Positions 26,253 to 36,021 of a DNA stretch of 54,574 bases are shown here, one piece after another. The notes under the pieces are model-generated. The model did not search any database. It was given only the letters and a program-made list of their open reading frames with translations, and was not told where the DNA came from. Positions within the stretch are counted from its first letter, which is position 1. The number at the start of each line of letters is the position of its first letter. A program made the translations under genes and the position numbers. Source of the DNA: JANRIC01 sp033765345 (GTDB lineage: Bacteria > Bacteroidota > Bacteroidia > Cytophagales > Microscillaceae); the NCBI GenBank assembly GCA_033765345.1, contig JANRIC010000009.1, positions 1-54,574 of the forward strand. Reading direction: 5' to 3'.

Positions 26253-28472
26253 TCAACTCGCCACCTTCAGCTTCACATTCTGTGCAGTAGCCGCCATAGC
26301 TTCTTCGAGTTGGTTGAACATAAAGACGTAGACCGTTTTGGACTCGAGTTCGAGTTTGCCGCACATCAGCTCTACTTCATAGACTTCACCAAAGCGGTTA
26401 ATGATTTTACCGCCTACATTCTGGCTAAAAAGCTGAAAATTAAGCCGGAAACGCTTGTCTTTCAAATCTAGGATATTGTCGTGGTTGCTTTCTATGAGTA
26501 CATCTACGGCTTCGCCGATGAGTTCGCTTTGGTCATATCCAAACAAGCGGCTTACGTGTTCATTGAGTTGTGTAATTTTGAAAGTAGCATCTGTCACGAT
26601 CAGTCCGGTATATACCCTCCCCACGATAGACTGGTAGATCAGAGCTTCTTCGGATGCTTGGCTGATTCTGGACTCGAATTCCTGTACCCAACTCTGGTAA
26701 TCCTCGAGTTGTTTTTGAAGTTGGGCTTCTTTTTCTTGGGCTGTTTTAGCGAGGTCTTCAGTGGCAGCAAGGAGTTTGCGGGTTTGTTCATTGGCTTTGA
26801 GCGATACAATAGAACTCCCGATTTGCAGGGAAAGAGCCTCTATAAAATTGATTTCGTGTGCCTGATAGCCAGAGAAGGAAATTAATTCAATGACTCCTTC
26901 GATGGCTTCGCCAGAGCGAATCGGGATGATCAGCAGGCAGTTAGGGCGAGCTTTACCCAGCCCCGAACTGATATAGACATAATCTTGGGGTATGTCTGTA
27001 ATGAGGATGGTTTTTTGCTCTTTCCAGGCAGTGCCTACGAGTCCTTCACCTAGATTAATTCTTTTTTCCTGATATTTCTTACGTTCGTAAGCATAACAAC
27101 CTTTTAGCTCAAGATATACATCATGAGGGTTCTCCCGATTGACGACAAAAAGGCCACCTTGATTACTTTTGGTGTATTTAACCAATTCGGAGATTACTTC
27201 AAAAGCTTGCTTGTTGAGATTTTCGTGGCTGTTTCGGAGTATTTCATTAAAAATAGTAAGCCCTTCGCTATGCCATAGCCTGCGTACTTCTTCCTGAGCA
27301 AAGGCTTCTAGTTTTTGATTTTTTTCGTCAGATTGTTTGATGGTATTTTTGAGCTTCACCAGCATCGCTTTAAAATTACTGGCCAGGCTACCGATTTCAT
27401 CGTTTCTTTTGAATGTTTTGTGATCCAGTTTTTCTTCCTGATTTCGCAGCCCGATAGTCACCGAACGGGCGATTCTATCCAGCCCTACGATCGGGGCAGA
27501 AATGCTGTTGGAGAAATAAATTGCTGCAAAAATCACAAAACACAAAACCAGGGAAAGATAAAATAAAATAGTATAAAAAGCTCCTTCAATAAAAACATCT
27601 AATTTTTTATCAATATTCAGGTCTATGAGTGCTAGCTCACGTTCTATTTGATGAGTAGTCTGGTTTAATTGAGATTTAAGTCCTGATTTTTCATCAAATC
27701 CTATGCTTTGCTCGATGGCAATAATTTTTTTGAACTGGGCTTGATAGAGATTAATTTTTTCACTGAGTTTTAAAAAAGCGGCTCGGTCTTTTTCATCCGA
27801 AGTGTTCAGGTAATTTCTGGCATTTTGGATCATTTTTTCAATCTCTACGTCTACTTTTTGGGCATAGGCCATGTCTTTACGCAGCATAAAATCTTTTTCG
27901 TGCCTTCGTAGGTTGAGGAGTGCGTTTTGATCCAAAGACTTGATTATCATCAATTCATGAATAGCTGCCCGCATTTTACCTTCCAAGCCATATTCTTTAA
28001 AACCCCTGCGTTTGAGCTGGTCTACTAAGGTCATAAAAACCTTGTGATGTGCTCTGGAGTGTTGTTTGATTTGTTCTAGATTCTTTTTGATCGCTAACTT
28101 ATCGCTCAGTGGATTCGTTTCAAGATTATCCAAGAGGTTGCGGATTTGCTTGTAGTTACGCTGATATTCGTCCAGATTTTTCCCTTCACCTGATTTGAAG
28201 AAACGGGCGGTTTTGGCATCGTGATCGATGAAGTTTTTTTCGGATTTGAACAGTTTCTGATTGAGGATAAACAGGCGTTCGCCCTGGCTTCTGAGGTCAT
28301 AATAAATACGGGTCTTTTGGACATAGACAAAAAATACTGCGCCGAATAGTACTGCCAGTAAAATCAAAATGAAGGAATACAACTTGAGCTTAAGACCTAT
28401 CTTATTTATTCTCAATGATTTATTGAGAATATTGGATAATTTAAGCCAATTTTTTTTAATCCTAGACTGCAT
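26253..28472 (-). CDS. Membrane sensor protein: HBM-like, HAMP, GAF and PAS domains, no output domain
   Basis: The 739-residue protein has TM1 at about 31-50 and a long helical periplasmic domain (51-295), with LRRHEKDFMLRKD at about 188-200, the motif of HBM chemoreceptor sensor domains. TM2 lies at about 297-320 and HAMP at 321-375 (KRNDEIGSLASNFKAM). GAF (415-560) has GLVGTAWKEQKTILITDIPQ, followed by a coiled coil (563-605) and one PAS domain (608-715). It ends soon after PAS with no kinase, GGDEF or MCP signaling region. It is paralogous to 3469-6351; the GAF cores align closely (SSGLGKARPNCLLIIPIRSG versus VSGLGGANPRSVLIVPLINN). Signaling must go through an unseen partner. A well-formed promoter lies at 28566-28595. 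Confidence 0.85.
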   Translation of the reverse strand: MQSRIKKNWLKLSNILNKSLRINKIGLKLKLYSFILILLAVLFGAVFFVYVQKTRIYYDLRSQGERLFILNQKLFKSEKNFIDHDAKTARFFKSGEGKNLDEYQRNYKQIRNLLDNLETNPLSDKLAIKKNLEQIKQHSRAHHKVFMTLVDQLKRRGFKEYGLEGKMRAAIHELMIIKSLDQNALLNLRRHEKDFMLRKDMAYAQKVDVEIEKMIQNARNYLNTSDEKDRAAFLKLSEKINLYQAQFKKIIAIEQSIGFDEKSGLKSQLNQTTHQIERELALIDLNIDKKLDVFIEGAFYTILFYLSLVLCFVIFAAIYFSNSISAPIVGLDRIARSVTIGLRNQEEKLDHKTFKRNDEIGSLASNFKAMLVKLKNTIKQSDEKNQKLEAFAQEEVRRLWHSEGLTIFNEILRNSHENLNKQAFEVISELVKYTKSNQGGLFVVNRENPHDVYLELKGCYAYERKKYQEKRINLGEGLVGTAWKEQKTILITDIPQDYVYISSGLGKARPNCLLIIPIRSGEAIEGVIELISFSGYQAHEINFIEALSLQIGSSIVSLKANEQTRKLLAATEDLAKTAQEKEAQLQKQLEDYQSWVQEFESRISQASEEALIYQSIVGRVYTGLIVTDATFKITQLNEHVSRLFGYDQSELIGEAVDVLIESNHDNILDLKDKRFRLNFQLFSQNVGGKIINRFGEVYEVELMCGKLELESKTVYVFMFNQLEEAMAATAQNVKLKVAS

Positions 28473-28565
28473 AAGAGCTACACTTTAAAGAGTCCATTAT
28501 CAAATAACCTTTCCATAATCTCGATTTTCCGGTTGGTATCTAATCAATAGACAGATATCTCATGT

Positions 28566-28595
28566 CAAAGTTATAAAAAACTATGCCAAATACAA
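28566..28595 (-). promoter_or_regulatory. Bacteroidota sigma-A promoter for the HBM/GAF/PAS sensor
   Basis: On the - strand TTG (28593-28595), exactly 19 nt, then TAACTTTG (28566-28573). This matches TTTG-N19-TAnnTTTG in spacing and the -7 box exactly (-33 is ATTG). It implies an 80-90 nt leader before ATG 28472. The rest of the 28473-28781 gap is AT-rich with no further signal recognised. Confidence 0.65.
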
Positions 28596-28781
28596 TAGAT
28601 ATTTTCTGGAAAGACACTTGAATTTTTATAATTTCTTTAGGCACATGCACGATTGTAAGTTGAATTTGTTATTTATTCGAGTAGTTTTACTTATTTTGGT
28701 GTGTAATACCCGAATGCTTTTTTGTAAAGATGATCAGGTATTAAAAAAAATGATTAATTTCACGCCTAAAACCTAGGCATC

Positions 28782-30062
28782 TTGGCAGCATTCCAACTGA
28801 CTTTAAGTAACAAAAACCTACGCCTGTTTTTTATCGGTCAGGGTTTGGCAAACATCGGAAACCTGATCAATCAGGTAGCTGTTTCTTGGCTTGCCTATAC
28901 ACTGACAGATTCTGCGATTATGCTGGCCATTGTGATGTTTTCCAGGGAAATTGCAGCCACCTTTACCTCTCCCTTCGCTGGTGTGTTGGCGGATCGTTTT
29001 AATAAAAAAAAGTTACTTATTCTTGCTGGCGTACTTCTCATGTGTAGTACTTCTCTTTTGGGTTTGATGACCATTTCCGGGTGGGTTGAGGTATCTACGA
29101 TGATTTTTTTTCAGATCATCTTCGGGCTGATCAGTGGGGTAGAGATTCCGACACGTCAGGCTTTTGTCAATGAATTGGTAGTCAACAAAGAGCATTTGAC
29201 CAATGCCATTGCTTTTAATTCTACCCTCTTCAACACGGCAAGGATTGTCGGTCCGGCGATTGCAGGTATTTTAATTCCTTTTATTGGGGAAGGGTTTTGT
29301 TTTATCGCCTACGGAGTCATGCTTTTTGTGATCACATTTATTTTTATTTATATTCAATATCAACCCCTTCCTGCCAGAGAACAAGCCAAAGATTTCAGCA
29401 AAGAGTTTTGGGAGGGCTTCAGCTATTCTTTTCAGTCGCCTCCTATTCGGGTACTACTAATTTTGATTGCTATAGTCACGGTTTTTGGGCTTTCTTATGA
29501 GATTTTATTGCCTATTTTTGCAGATCAGGTATTTGACAAAGTATTAAAATTCAACTCCAATACCTTCGGATATATGCTGAGTGCCGTTGGGGTGGGGTCA
29601 ATTTTTGGAGGTGTGCATTTATCAATGCGTAAAAATCTGATAGGGTTGGAAAAAGTGCTTTTTGCAGGAGCTTTGATATTTGGGGTTTTTATTACCTTGT
29701 TTTCTTTTACAGACATTTACTGGTTGGCACTTTGTTTATTATTTTTAGCTGGTTATGGGCGAGTGCTGGTTTTTACGGCTTTTAATACCCTATTGCAAAC
29801 TATCGCAGAAGACGAAAAACGGGGTCGGGTGCTGAGTTTATACATTATGATTTTTATGTTTTGTAAAACAATCGGCAATTTGATTATGGGTTTTATTGCA
29901 GAGCACCAAGGGGTGAATTTTGCTACCGGGCTTGGGGGTGTTTGTTGTATTTTTGGGGTCATTTTCTTATATCCTCAAATGTCTTTGATAAGCAAAGCCG
30001 TGTCTAACTTTCAACAGAAAATCCAGGAGGAAAAAAATATCAAACTTGAATCATCTAAATAA
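28782..30062 (+). CDS. Major facilitator superfamily transporter
   Basis: The 426-residue integral membrane protein has about 12 helices. FRAME landmarks are LFFIGQGLANIGNLINQVAV in TM1, the MFS loop 2-3 motif GVLADRFNKKKLLILAGVLL, and SGVEIPTRQAFVNELVVNKE in TM4-5. The sequence resembles the MFS_3/enterobactin-exporter (EntS-like) branch, whose members move drugs, siderophores or sugars; the substrate is unknown. The only start compatible with a complete TM1 is TTG 28782: an in-frame stop lies 15 nt upstream and the next ATG would delete two helices. porZ begins 27 bp after it, suggesting co-transcription. Confidence 0.85.
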   Translation: MAAFQLTLSNKNLRLFFIGQGLANIGNLINQVAVSWLAYTLTDSAIMLAIVMFSREIAATFTSPFAGVLADRFNKKKLLILAGVLLMCSTSLLGLMTISGWVEVSTMIFFQIIFGLISGVEIPTRQAFVNELVVNKEHLTNAIAFNSTLFNTARIVGPAIAGILIPFIGEGFCFIAYGVMLFVITFIFIYIQYQPLPAREQAKDFSKEFWEGFSYSFQSPPIRVLLILIAIVTVFGLSYEILLPIFADQVFDKVLKFNSNTFGYMLSAVGVGSIFGGVHLSMRKNLIGLEKVLFAGALIFGVFITLFSFTDIYWLALCLLFLAGYGRVLVFTAFNTLLQTIAEDEKRGRVLSLYIMIFMFCKTIGNLIMGFIAEHQGVNFATGLGGVCCIFGVIFLYPQMSLISKAVSNFQQKIQEEKNIKLESSK

Positions 30063-30089
30063 TCTAAAAATCAACCGTTGAAGCATATC

Positions 30090-32375
30090 ATGGCAATCCG
30101 AATGGCATTTATTTATTCTTGTTTTCATCTAACTATTTCCACGGCCTTTGCCCAGGATATTCCTATTGGTACTTGGCGAAATCATCTCTCTTACCAGACC
30201 GCCCGACAAATCGCCATCCTCCCCGACGAAATTTATTGTGCAAGTGCCAATGGGCTTTTTAGTTTAGACCAAGCTACCAATAGCCTGAATACTTTGTCTA
30301 AAATTGAAGGACTTAGTGAGAATACAATCAGCCAAATCGAGTATGACCCAGACACACAAACGCTGGTGATTGCATACGATAATAGTAATATTGATCTGAT
30401 TCGGAATCAGGAGATTATCGAGTTGCCTTTGATTAAAAATACGGACATTCAAGGCAGTAAGACCATTCATCACATCTATATAAATGATCGGCTCGCTTAT
30501 TTGTCCAGTGATTTGGGTTTGATTATTCTGGATATTGACAAAGAGGAAATCCGTGAAACACTTCAAAATCTGGGTTCCAACGGAAGCACCCTGCCCATTT
30601 ATGCAGCTACAATTTCGCAAGATAGCCTCTTACTGGCTACCGCCGAAGGGGTAATCATCGCCTCACTCAATGATAACCTCCAGGACTTTAACCGATGGAA
30701 ACGCTTCGATGCAGCGCAGGGATTGGATGCACAAAACATTCGTGAGATCACAAGCCGCAATGGAAATGTTTATGTAGCTGTAAATCAGTCGGGTATTTTT
30801 AAATATACGCATCAGAATTTTTGGGAGGCAGTTCAACTAAACAATATCAGGATTTACAATGATTTAAATACAAGCCAAGATCAAATTTTGATTTGCACGC
30901 AAGACGGTTTTGTCTTATCACTTGATCAGCAGGATGATATTGATTTGATAAATGATCCTTTATTTTCAAGCCCTCAAGAGGCTGGTCTGGATCAGGCAGG
31001 GAATTTATGGATTGCTGACCCTTTGAACGGCTTGCTGACCAATCAGGGAGGAGCGTTTACCTCCTATTTTCCTAACGGACCTGCCCGAGGCGAAAGTTGG
31101 TCTATTACCTATACCAATGGCGAAATAATTGCTTTTTCAGGGGGCTTTGATGCTTCTTATAATGCTTTGCAGCAAAATTCAGGCTATTATACCTTTCGTG
31201 ACAATACCTGGAAAAGCTTTAATGCCTTTGATTCCAGAAATTCTACAGCTACTCCAGAGGTGAAAGACCTGGTTCAAGGAGTATATAATCCTTTTGATAA
31301 AAAGCTTTATATGGCTTCTTTTGGGCAGGGTTTGTTGCTTAGAGATGAAAATGGAGATTATGAGATCATGGATCAAAATACACCCGGCAGCCCCCTGGAG
31401 GCTGATATAAACGGTGCCGTGAAAACCGCCGGACTGGCACGCGATTTTGACAATAATCTTTGGGTAACCAATCACTCCGTTTCCAGCGGTCAAAATAGCC
31501 TTCACGTACTCAAAACAGATGGAACCTGGCAATCTTTCCCCCCTTTTGTGACGGCAGCCCGCAACCCTTTGGATGTATTGGTGGATAATAATAATTACAA
31601 ATGGGTTCGCCTAAGTCCGAATCGTGGAGGTGGGATTTGGGTGCTCGACGATCAGGGAGGAAGAAATCGCTATCTGACCAGTGGTGGCGGTAGCAGTGGA
31701 AACCTGCCAAGCAGCCGGGTCAATAGCATCGCCCAAGACAAGGAAGGGCAAATCTGGATCGGAACGGATGAAGGAGTAGCCGTGATTTTTGATGCATTTA
31801 ATGTCTTTGACTTTTCGGTGAGTGCCCTGACTCCAATCTTCGAGCTCAGACCCCTGCTTAGAGCCGAAAAGGTGAATGTAATTGCCATAGACGGAGGAAA
31901 CCGAAAATGGATTGGTACGGACAACGGTTTGTGGCTTTTTAATCCTGACGGAAGTGTGCTTCTTGAGCGATTTCGGGAAGATAATAGCCCCTTGATTTCG
32001 AATGTAGTCAGGGATATAAGTATTCATCCTGAAAGCGGAGAATTGTTTATCGCTACTGATAAAGGCATTGTCTCTTACCGGGCAGGGGCTACTGAAGGGA
32101 GCGATTCGTTTTCCCAGGTGCGGGTTTTTCCCAATCCGGTTCGCCCGGATTTTGAAGGTCTGGTGGGTATCAGTGGCTTGGTCAACAATGCCAATGTGAA
32201 AATCACGGATGTATCGGGCAGATTATTTTTTGAAGGGCAGGCACAGGGTGGTACACTCACCTGGAACCTTCGCGATTATAACGGTGTAAAAGCACGCACG
32301 GGTATTTATCTCATATTCATGACCAATGCAGACGGCAGCGAGACGGAAGTAACTCAGATTGCTGTCATTGAATAA
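30090..32375 (+). CDS. porZ: Type IX secretion system protein PorZ
   Basis: PorZ is a cell-surface component of the T9SS attachment complex that handles anionic lipopolysaccharide delivery to cargo. The 761-residue product starts with a signal peptide ending near TAFA/QDIP, then IPIGTWRNHLSYQTARQIAI, the typical PorZ opening. Two beta-propellers of two-component-regulator-propeller repeats follow (GLFSLDQAT, QIWIGTDEGVAVI, RKWIGTDNGLWLF, ELFIATDKGIVSY). The C-terminal ~80 residues (VRVFPNPVRPDFEG, ITDVSGRLFFEGQA, GIYLIFMTNADGSE) form a T9SS type A sorting domain. I chose ATG 30090 over TTG 30078 for signal-peptide shape. The gene proves that the cell carries a T9SS, although other por/gld genes are outside the window. 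Confidence 0.88.
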   Translation: MAIRMAFIYSCFHLTISTAFAQDIPIGTWRNHLSYQTARQIAILPDEIYCASANGLFSLDQATNSLNTLSKIEGLSENTISQIEYDPDTQTLVIAYDNSNIDLIRNQEIIELPLIKNTDIQGSKTIHHIYINDRLAYLSSDLGLIILDIDKEEIRETLQNLGSNGSTLPIYAATISQDSLLLATAEGVIIASLNDNLQDFNRWKRFDAAQGLDAQNIREITSRNGNVYVAVNQSGIFKYTHQNFWEAVQLNNIRIYNDLNTSQDQILICTQDGFVLSLDQQDDIDLINDPLFSSPQEAGLDQAGNLWIADPLNGLLTNQGGAFTSYFPNGPARGESWSITYTNGEIIAFSGGFDASYNALQQNSGYYTFRDNTWKSFNAFDSRNSTATPEVKDLVQGVYNPFDKKLYMASFGQGLLLRDENGDYEIMDQNTPGSPLEADINGAVKTAGLARDFDNNLWVTNHSVSSGQNSLHVLKTDGTWQSFPPFVTAARNPLDVLVDNNNYKWVRLSPNRGGGIWVLDDQGGRNRYLTSGGGSSGNLPSSRVNSIAQDKEGQIWIGTDEGVAVIFDAFNVFDFSVSALTPIFELRPLLRAEKVNVIAIDGGNRKWIGTDNGLWLFNPDGSVLLERFREDNSPLISNVVRDISIHPESGELFIATDKGIVSYRAGATEGSDSFSQVRVFPNPVRPDFEGLVGISGLVNNANVKITDVSGRLFFEGQAQGGTLTWNLRDYNGVKARTGIYLIFMTNADGSETEVTQIAVIE

Positions 32376-32405
32376 TGATCCTCTGATCTCTGTATTTGCC
32401 TGAAA

Positions 32406-33839
32406 TTACCGCAATATCTTGACATTGGGCAGCAATTCCTGGAGCTTATCAATTTCTCTTTCAGGAATGGGGTTATAGCGTAAGGATATTTCTTTGAGAC
32501 TTGACATTTGCCCTATTTCGTCAGGAATCGTAGCAATTTTGTTGAAATCCAGATTTAATACTTCCAGATTGGGCATTTGCATAATGCTGACAGGAATTGA
32601 GCGAATGTCATTTCCCGAAAGGGCTAAGGTCTTTAGGCGGCTTAGCTTTGAAAAATCATCTGCAATAAATGTAAGTTTGTTATTGGATAGATTCAGGGTA
32701 TTCAGATTGCTGATATCGCTGATATTCACCGGCAAAGAGTCTAAAGCGTTGGCACTGATGTCTAATTCTTGCAGGCGTACAAAACCACCGACATCCTTGA
32801 AAAACCGGAGAAAATTAACCCCTTGATTATTACTTACTTTGAGAGTACTCAGCGATTTGATCTCACGAATCCCCAAAGGGATATCAACCAGAATATTCAA
32901 ACTAAGGTCCAGGTATTCCAATTGTGAAAATTCATTAAAATCACTAGGAAGCTCCTGAATGGCATTTCTGGAAAGGTCTAAATAGTGCAGGTTCTTGAGA
33001 TTTACCAATTTGTTGGAAACCTCCTCGATGCTATTTTCACTCAAATTGAGTATTTCCAGATTTTCAAAAGAACCAATTCTGGCGGGTATCTCGATCAATT
33101 TATTGTTCGAGAGGTTTAATTCGTGGAGATCGGTCAAATCTGTAATCCCCAGAGGTAATTCCGGGAGGTCGTTTCCTTGTAAATTCAGCACCCGGAGTTT
33201 TTTAAGGCGATTGATTTTGGGGCTAAGTTCAGGAATTTTATTGCCACTGAGGTCAAGGTGAGTCAAGTTAATCAGATATCGGAGGTTTTCGCTCATTCTG
33301 CCCAGTTTATTGCCTCTGAGGCTGAATTCATTGAGCCTCTTCAGATTTCCGAGGTCATAGAGCATTTTATCAAGATCGATGGTTGAGTCGCACAAGATTT
33401 GTAAGGAACGTAGATTTTGCAAACCGATGATGTCTGCTGGCAACATTTTCATTTCATTCCAGCCGATGCTCAGTTCCTGTAGGCTACCAATTTGCATCAG
33501 TTGCTTGACCACTTTTTCTAAATAAAGGCGGGGATTATTGTTGAGGGATAGTTTTTTGAGTTTGGGTAGCTCTAGAATGGTTTTGGGAAGAATGGTGAGT
33601 TTGTTCCAACCTAGGTTTAATTCTTCAAGATTTTTGAATTGACCGATTTCTGGGGGTAAATCCAGCATATATTGCCAGGTAAGGTCTAAGCGATACACTT
33701 GATCGGGTTCTTTGAGAGCATCTTCTAGAGAAAGATAAAAAGTTTTTTCATTGAGGGCACTTTGAGCCGATGTAGAAAAATTAAAGGCTAGAAGAATGAA
33801 GGAGAAAGCCAAATATGTTTTGAACGTTCTGTTTTTCAT
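32406..33839 (-). CDS. Secreted leucine-rich-repeat protein
   Basis: The 477-residue protein has a signal peptide (about 1-26, TYLAFSFILLAFNFSTSAQS) and a short linker (EKTFYLSLEDALKEPDQVY). About sixteen 23-residue leucine-rich repeats of the plant/bacterial type follow, such as LHYLDLSRNAIQELPSDFNE and LEELNLGWNKLTILPKTILE. No sorting domain or enzyme module is attached, so it is probably an exported binding or scaffolding protein. ATG 33839 was chosen because an upstream in-frame extension to 33959 lacks a signal peptide and overlaps the promoter-like box. The partner is unknown. Confidence 0.85.
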   Translation of the reverse strand: MKNRTFKTYLAFSFILLAFNFSTSAQSALNEKTFYLSLEDALKEPDQVYRLDLTWQYMLDLPPEIGQFKNLEELNLGWNKLTILPKTILELPKLKKLSLNNNPRLYLEKVVKQLMQIGSLQELSIGWNEMKMLPADIIGLQNLRSLQILCDSTIDLDKMLYDLGNLKRLNEFSLRGNKLGRMSENLRYLINLTHLDLSGNKIPELSPKINRLKKLRVLNLQGNDLPELPLGITDLTDLHELNLSNNKLIEIPARIGSFENLEILNLSENSIEEVSNKLVNLKNLHYLDLSRNAIQELPSDFNEFSQLEYLDLSLNILVDIPLGIREIKSLSTLKVSNNQGVNFLRFFKDVGGFVRLQELDISANALDSLPVNISDISNLNTLNLSNNKLTFIADDFSKLSRLKTLALSGNDIRSIPVSIMQMPNLEVLNLDFNKIATIPDEIGQMSSLKEISLRYNPIPEREIDKLQELLPNVKILR

Positions 33840-33862
33840 ACATTTAATGTTTTGAGACTTGT

Positions 33863-33870
33863 CAAAGATA
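33863..33870 (-). promoter_or_regulatory. Candidate -7 box for the LRR gene
   Basis: TATCTTTG on the - strand fits TAnnTTTG, 24 nt before ATG 33839. The region 19 nt upstream is T-rich without a TTG. Its position supports the ATG choice. Confidence 0.4.
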
Positions 33871-33978
33871 CAAGTTGAAGTACAATTAAAAAAACGAAAA
33901 AGCTTATGAAATGATACGGTAGTAAGGTAAAGTATGGATACATTATTTTGAAGCAACAAGCTTTTTTATTTTATTGCC

Positions 33979-35112
33979 CTAATTTCGGGTGACGATCCCC
34001 TGTCGGGAAACCCACTGTGCGATGTCACTTTTATGGATAGCGGCAGCCATCAGGTCGGGAAACAAATCCGGCGTACAGGCAAAAGCCGGACAACCCATAG
34101 AAGCCACTTGAGCCGCCAGTTGGTTGTTGTAAAATGGTGCACCTTCATCACTGAGAGCCAACAGTATAATGAGCTGAACGCCTGAAGCTTTCAAACGGGC
34201 GACCTTCTTGAGCATGTCTCTTTGATTGCCTCCTTCATATAAATCTGTAATCAGAACCAAAATCGTATCCGAAGGCCGCTGCACCAATTGCTCGCAGTAG
34301 CCCAGGGCTTTGTTGATGTCGGTTCCGCCTCCGAGTTGAGTACCAAAAAGTAAATCTACGGGGTCTTCCAAATCCTGGGTCAGGTCTACTACGGCGGTAT
34401 CAAAGACCACCATTTGAGTCTTGACGGCGGGTAAAGAAGCCAAAACAGCACCAAAAATACTGGAATACACAACCGAAGGAGCCATAGAGCCGCTTTGGTC
34501 TACACAAAGGATGATGTCTCTGAGGGTGTTGCCTTTTTTACCAAATCCACGCAATACCTCGGGTATGATTGTTTTGTGGGACTTTTGATAATGCTTAAGA
34601 TTCACCTGAATGGTCATTTTCCAGTCAATTTCATTGCTTTTAGGTCGGCGATTTTTGACGGCACGGTTCAAACTGCCCATCACGGCCTGGCGCATTGGGT
34701 TTCGGAGTTTTTCTTCCAATTGTTTGACGACCTTGCGTACCACTTCGTGGGCGGTTTCACGGGTTTGAGTGGGCATTACTTTTTTAAGTGAGAGCAAAGT
34801 ACCCACCAGGTTGATGTCTGCCTCGAGGGTTTGCAAAAGCTCTGGCTCGAGCAGCATTTGTTTGAGGTTCAGCTTTTCAAGGGCATCTTTTTGCATAACC
34901 TGCACGACCGATGAAGGAAAATAACGTCGGATATCTCCCAGCCAACGATTGATATTGGGCGAAGAATTGCCCAGCCCTCCGCTCCGTTCCGAATCATAAA
35001 GTGCGTTGAGTACCTGGTCCATGCCCAGTTGTTCGGTTGAGAGTGTTGCGCCTAGGGTATCTTCGGCGGCATCTTTGCCTAATATGAGCCGCCATTTGCT
35101 GAGTTTGTCCAT
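33979..35112 (-). CDS. VWA-domain protein
   Basis: The 377-residue cytosolic protein has an N-terminal helical half (KLSKWRLILGKDAAEDTL, RYFPSSVVQVMQKDALEKLN) and a von Willebrand factor A domain at about 200-365. The MIDAS metal site is visible as DQSGSM, the later Thr in GGGTDINKAL, and LITDLYEGG. VWA proteins of this layout are usually encoded with a MoxR-type AAA ATPase and helical partner proteins, which together remodel targets. None of these partners is adjacent here; the neighbours are an LRR gene and a lysoplasmalogenase-like gene. Orphan or dispersed operon cannot be decided from this window. Confidence 0.85.
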   Translation of the reverse strand: MDKLSKWRLILGKDAAEDTLGATLSTEQLGMDQVLNALYDSERSGGLGNSSPNINRWLGDIRRYFPSSVVQVMQKDALEKLNLKQMLLEPELLQTLEADINLVGTLLSLKKVMPTQTRETAHEVVRKVVKQLEEKLRNPMRQAVMGSLNRAVKNRRPKSNEIDWKMTIQVNLKHYQKSHKTIIPEVLRGFGKKGNTLRDIILCVDQSGSMAPSVVYSSIFGAVLASLPAVKTQMVVFDTAVVDLTQDLEDPVDLLFGTQLGGGTDINKALGYCEQLVQRPSDTILVLITDLYEGGNQRDMLKKVARLKASGVQLIILLALSDEGAPFYNNQLAAQVASMGCPAFACTPDLFPDLMAAAIHKSDIAQWVSRQGIVTRN

Positions 35113-35349
35113 ATTGAATTGCTTCTTTGGATCAAAAATACGAATTTTTGGAGAATTGTGCCTAAGTATTACTCACTTGTGATGCTTACTTATTCAATAA
35201 ATCTGGGTGTTTTCAGGTCATATTACGTTTTTAGTGTGAGAATATGGCTGGAATTCGAAAAATTTTCCCTTTATTAGTGCTTTTAAGTAATCTATCAGAT
35301 GCTTAAAAGAGCGGGGTATTTGATGTATTATCTTGGTTTATAACTTATT

Positions 35350-36021
35350 ATGTTCTTAAAAAAAACACTGAATCTTGCTGCTTTTTTGAGTGCAATCATT
35401 GCCATACTGCTACAATATGGGGGGAATACCCAAGCATTTATCATTCTTAAGCCCCTTACTACCTTATTCATCTTGATCATTCCTATTACAGACGGGAATA
35501 AGCAATTTAAAAATTATTTAATCTACACAGTGCTTGCCCTGCTATTTTGTTTAATGGGAGATATATTTCTTTTGGATGACAATCAGTTTATTTGGGGACT
35601 GGCTTCTTTTCTGTTGGCACATATTCTCTTTACTTTAAGCTTTGTATCAATCGGAAGATTTAAATTGTATCTGTTGCCTCTGGTTCTATTATTTTTATTC
35701 GGCTTGTCTTATTATATCTTTCTTTTTCAAAATCTGGGAGGACTTGCCGTTCCGGTGTTGGTTTATATGGTTTTCATTGTCATCATGAGTTGGCAGGGGG
35801 TGAGTTTGTATATCAGGAGAAAGGAAGCGGCTTATTTATTGATTGCCATTGCAGTATTATTGTTTATGTTTTCAGACTCGATCATTGCATTGAATAAATT
35901 CAAAGAGCCTTTTAAATTATCAGGAGCAATTATATTATCTACTTACTGGCTTTCCATTGCTTTATTAGCAAATGCAAGCACCCTGATTAAAGACGAAAAA
36001 TCAAATACATCGCTTGTTTAA
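35350..36021 (+). CDS. Lysoplasmalogenase-like membrane protein (YhhN family)
   Basis: The 223-residue protein has seven or eight hydrophobic helices. It carries the YhhN/TMEM86 pattern KPLTTLFILIIPI, FCLMGDIFLLDDNQFIWGLA and SFLLAHILFTLSF. The conserved aspartate of LMGDIFLL and the following GLASFLLAH are the likely catalytic region. Family members include lysoplasmalogenases, which cleave vinyl-ether lysolipids; bacterial members may act on other lipids. It starts at ATG 35350 after a 237-bp AT-rich gap with no recognised promoter. It is followed by the 21-bp tandem array. Confidence 0.8.
   Translation: MFLKKTLNLAAFLSAIIAILLQYGGNTQAFIILKPLTTLFILIIPITDGNKQFKNYLIYTVLALLFCLMGDIFLLDDNQFIWGLASFLLAHILFTLSFVSIGRFKLYLLPLVLLFLFGLSYYIFLFQNLGGLAVPVLVYMVFIVIMSWQGVSLYIRRKEAAYLLIAIAVLLFMFSDSIIALNKFKEPFKLSGAIILSTYWLSIALLANASTLIKDEKSNTSLV

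Noticed and set aside
26001..26471. 156-residue + strand ORF in the AT-rich region
   Set aside because: Its second half lies antisense to the sensor gene, which is clearly coding on the other strand; the sequence has no recognisable domain.
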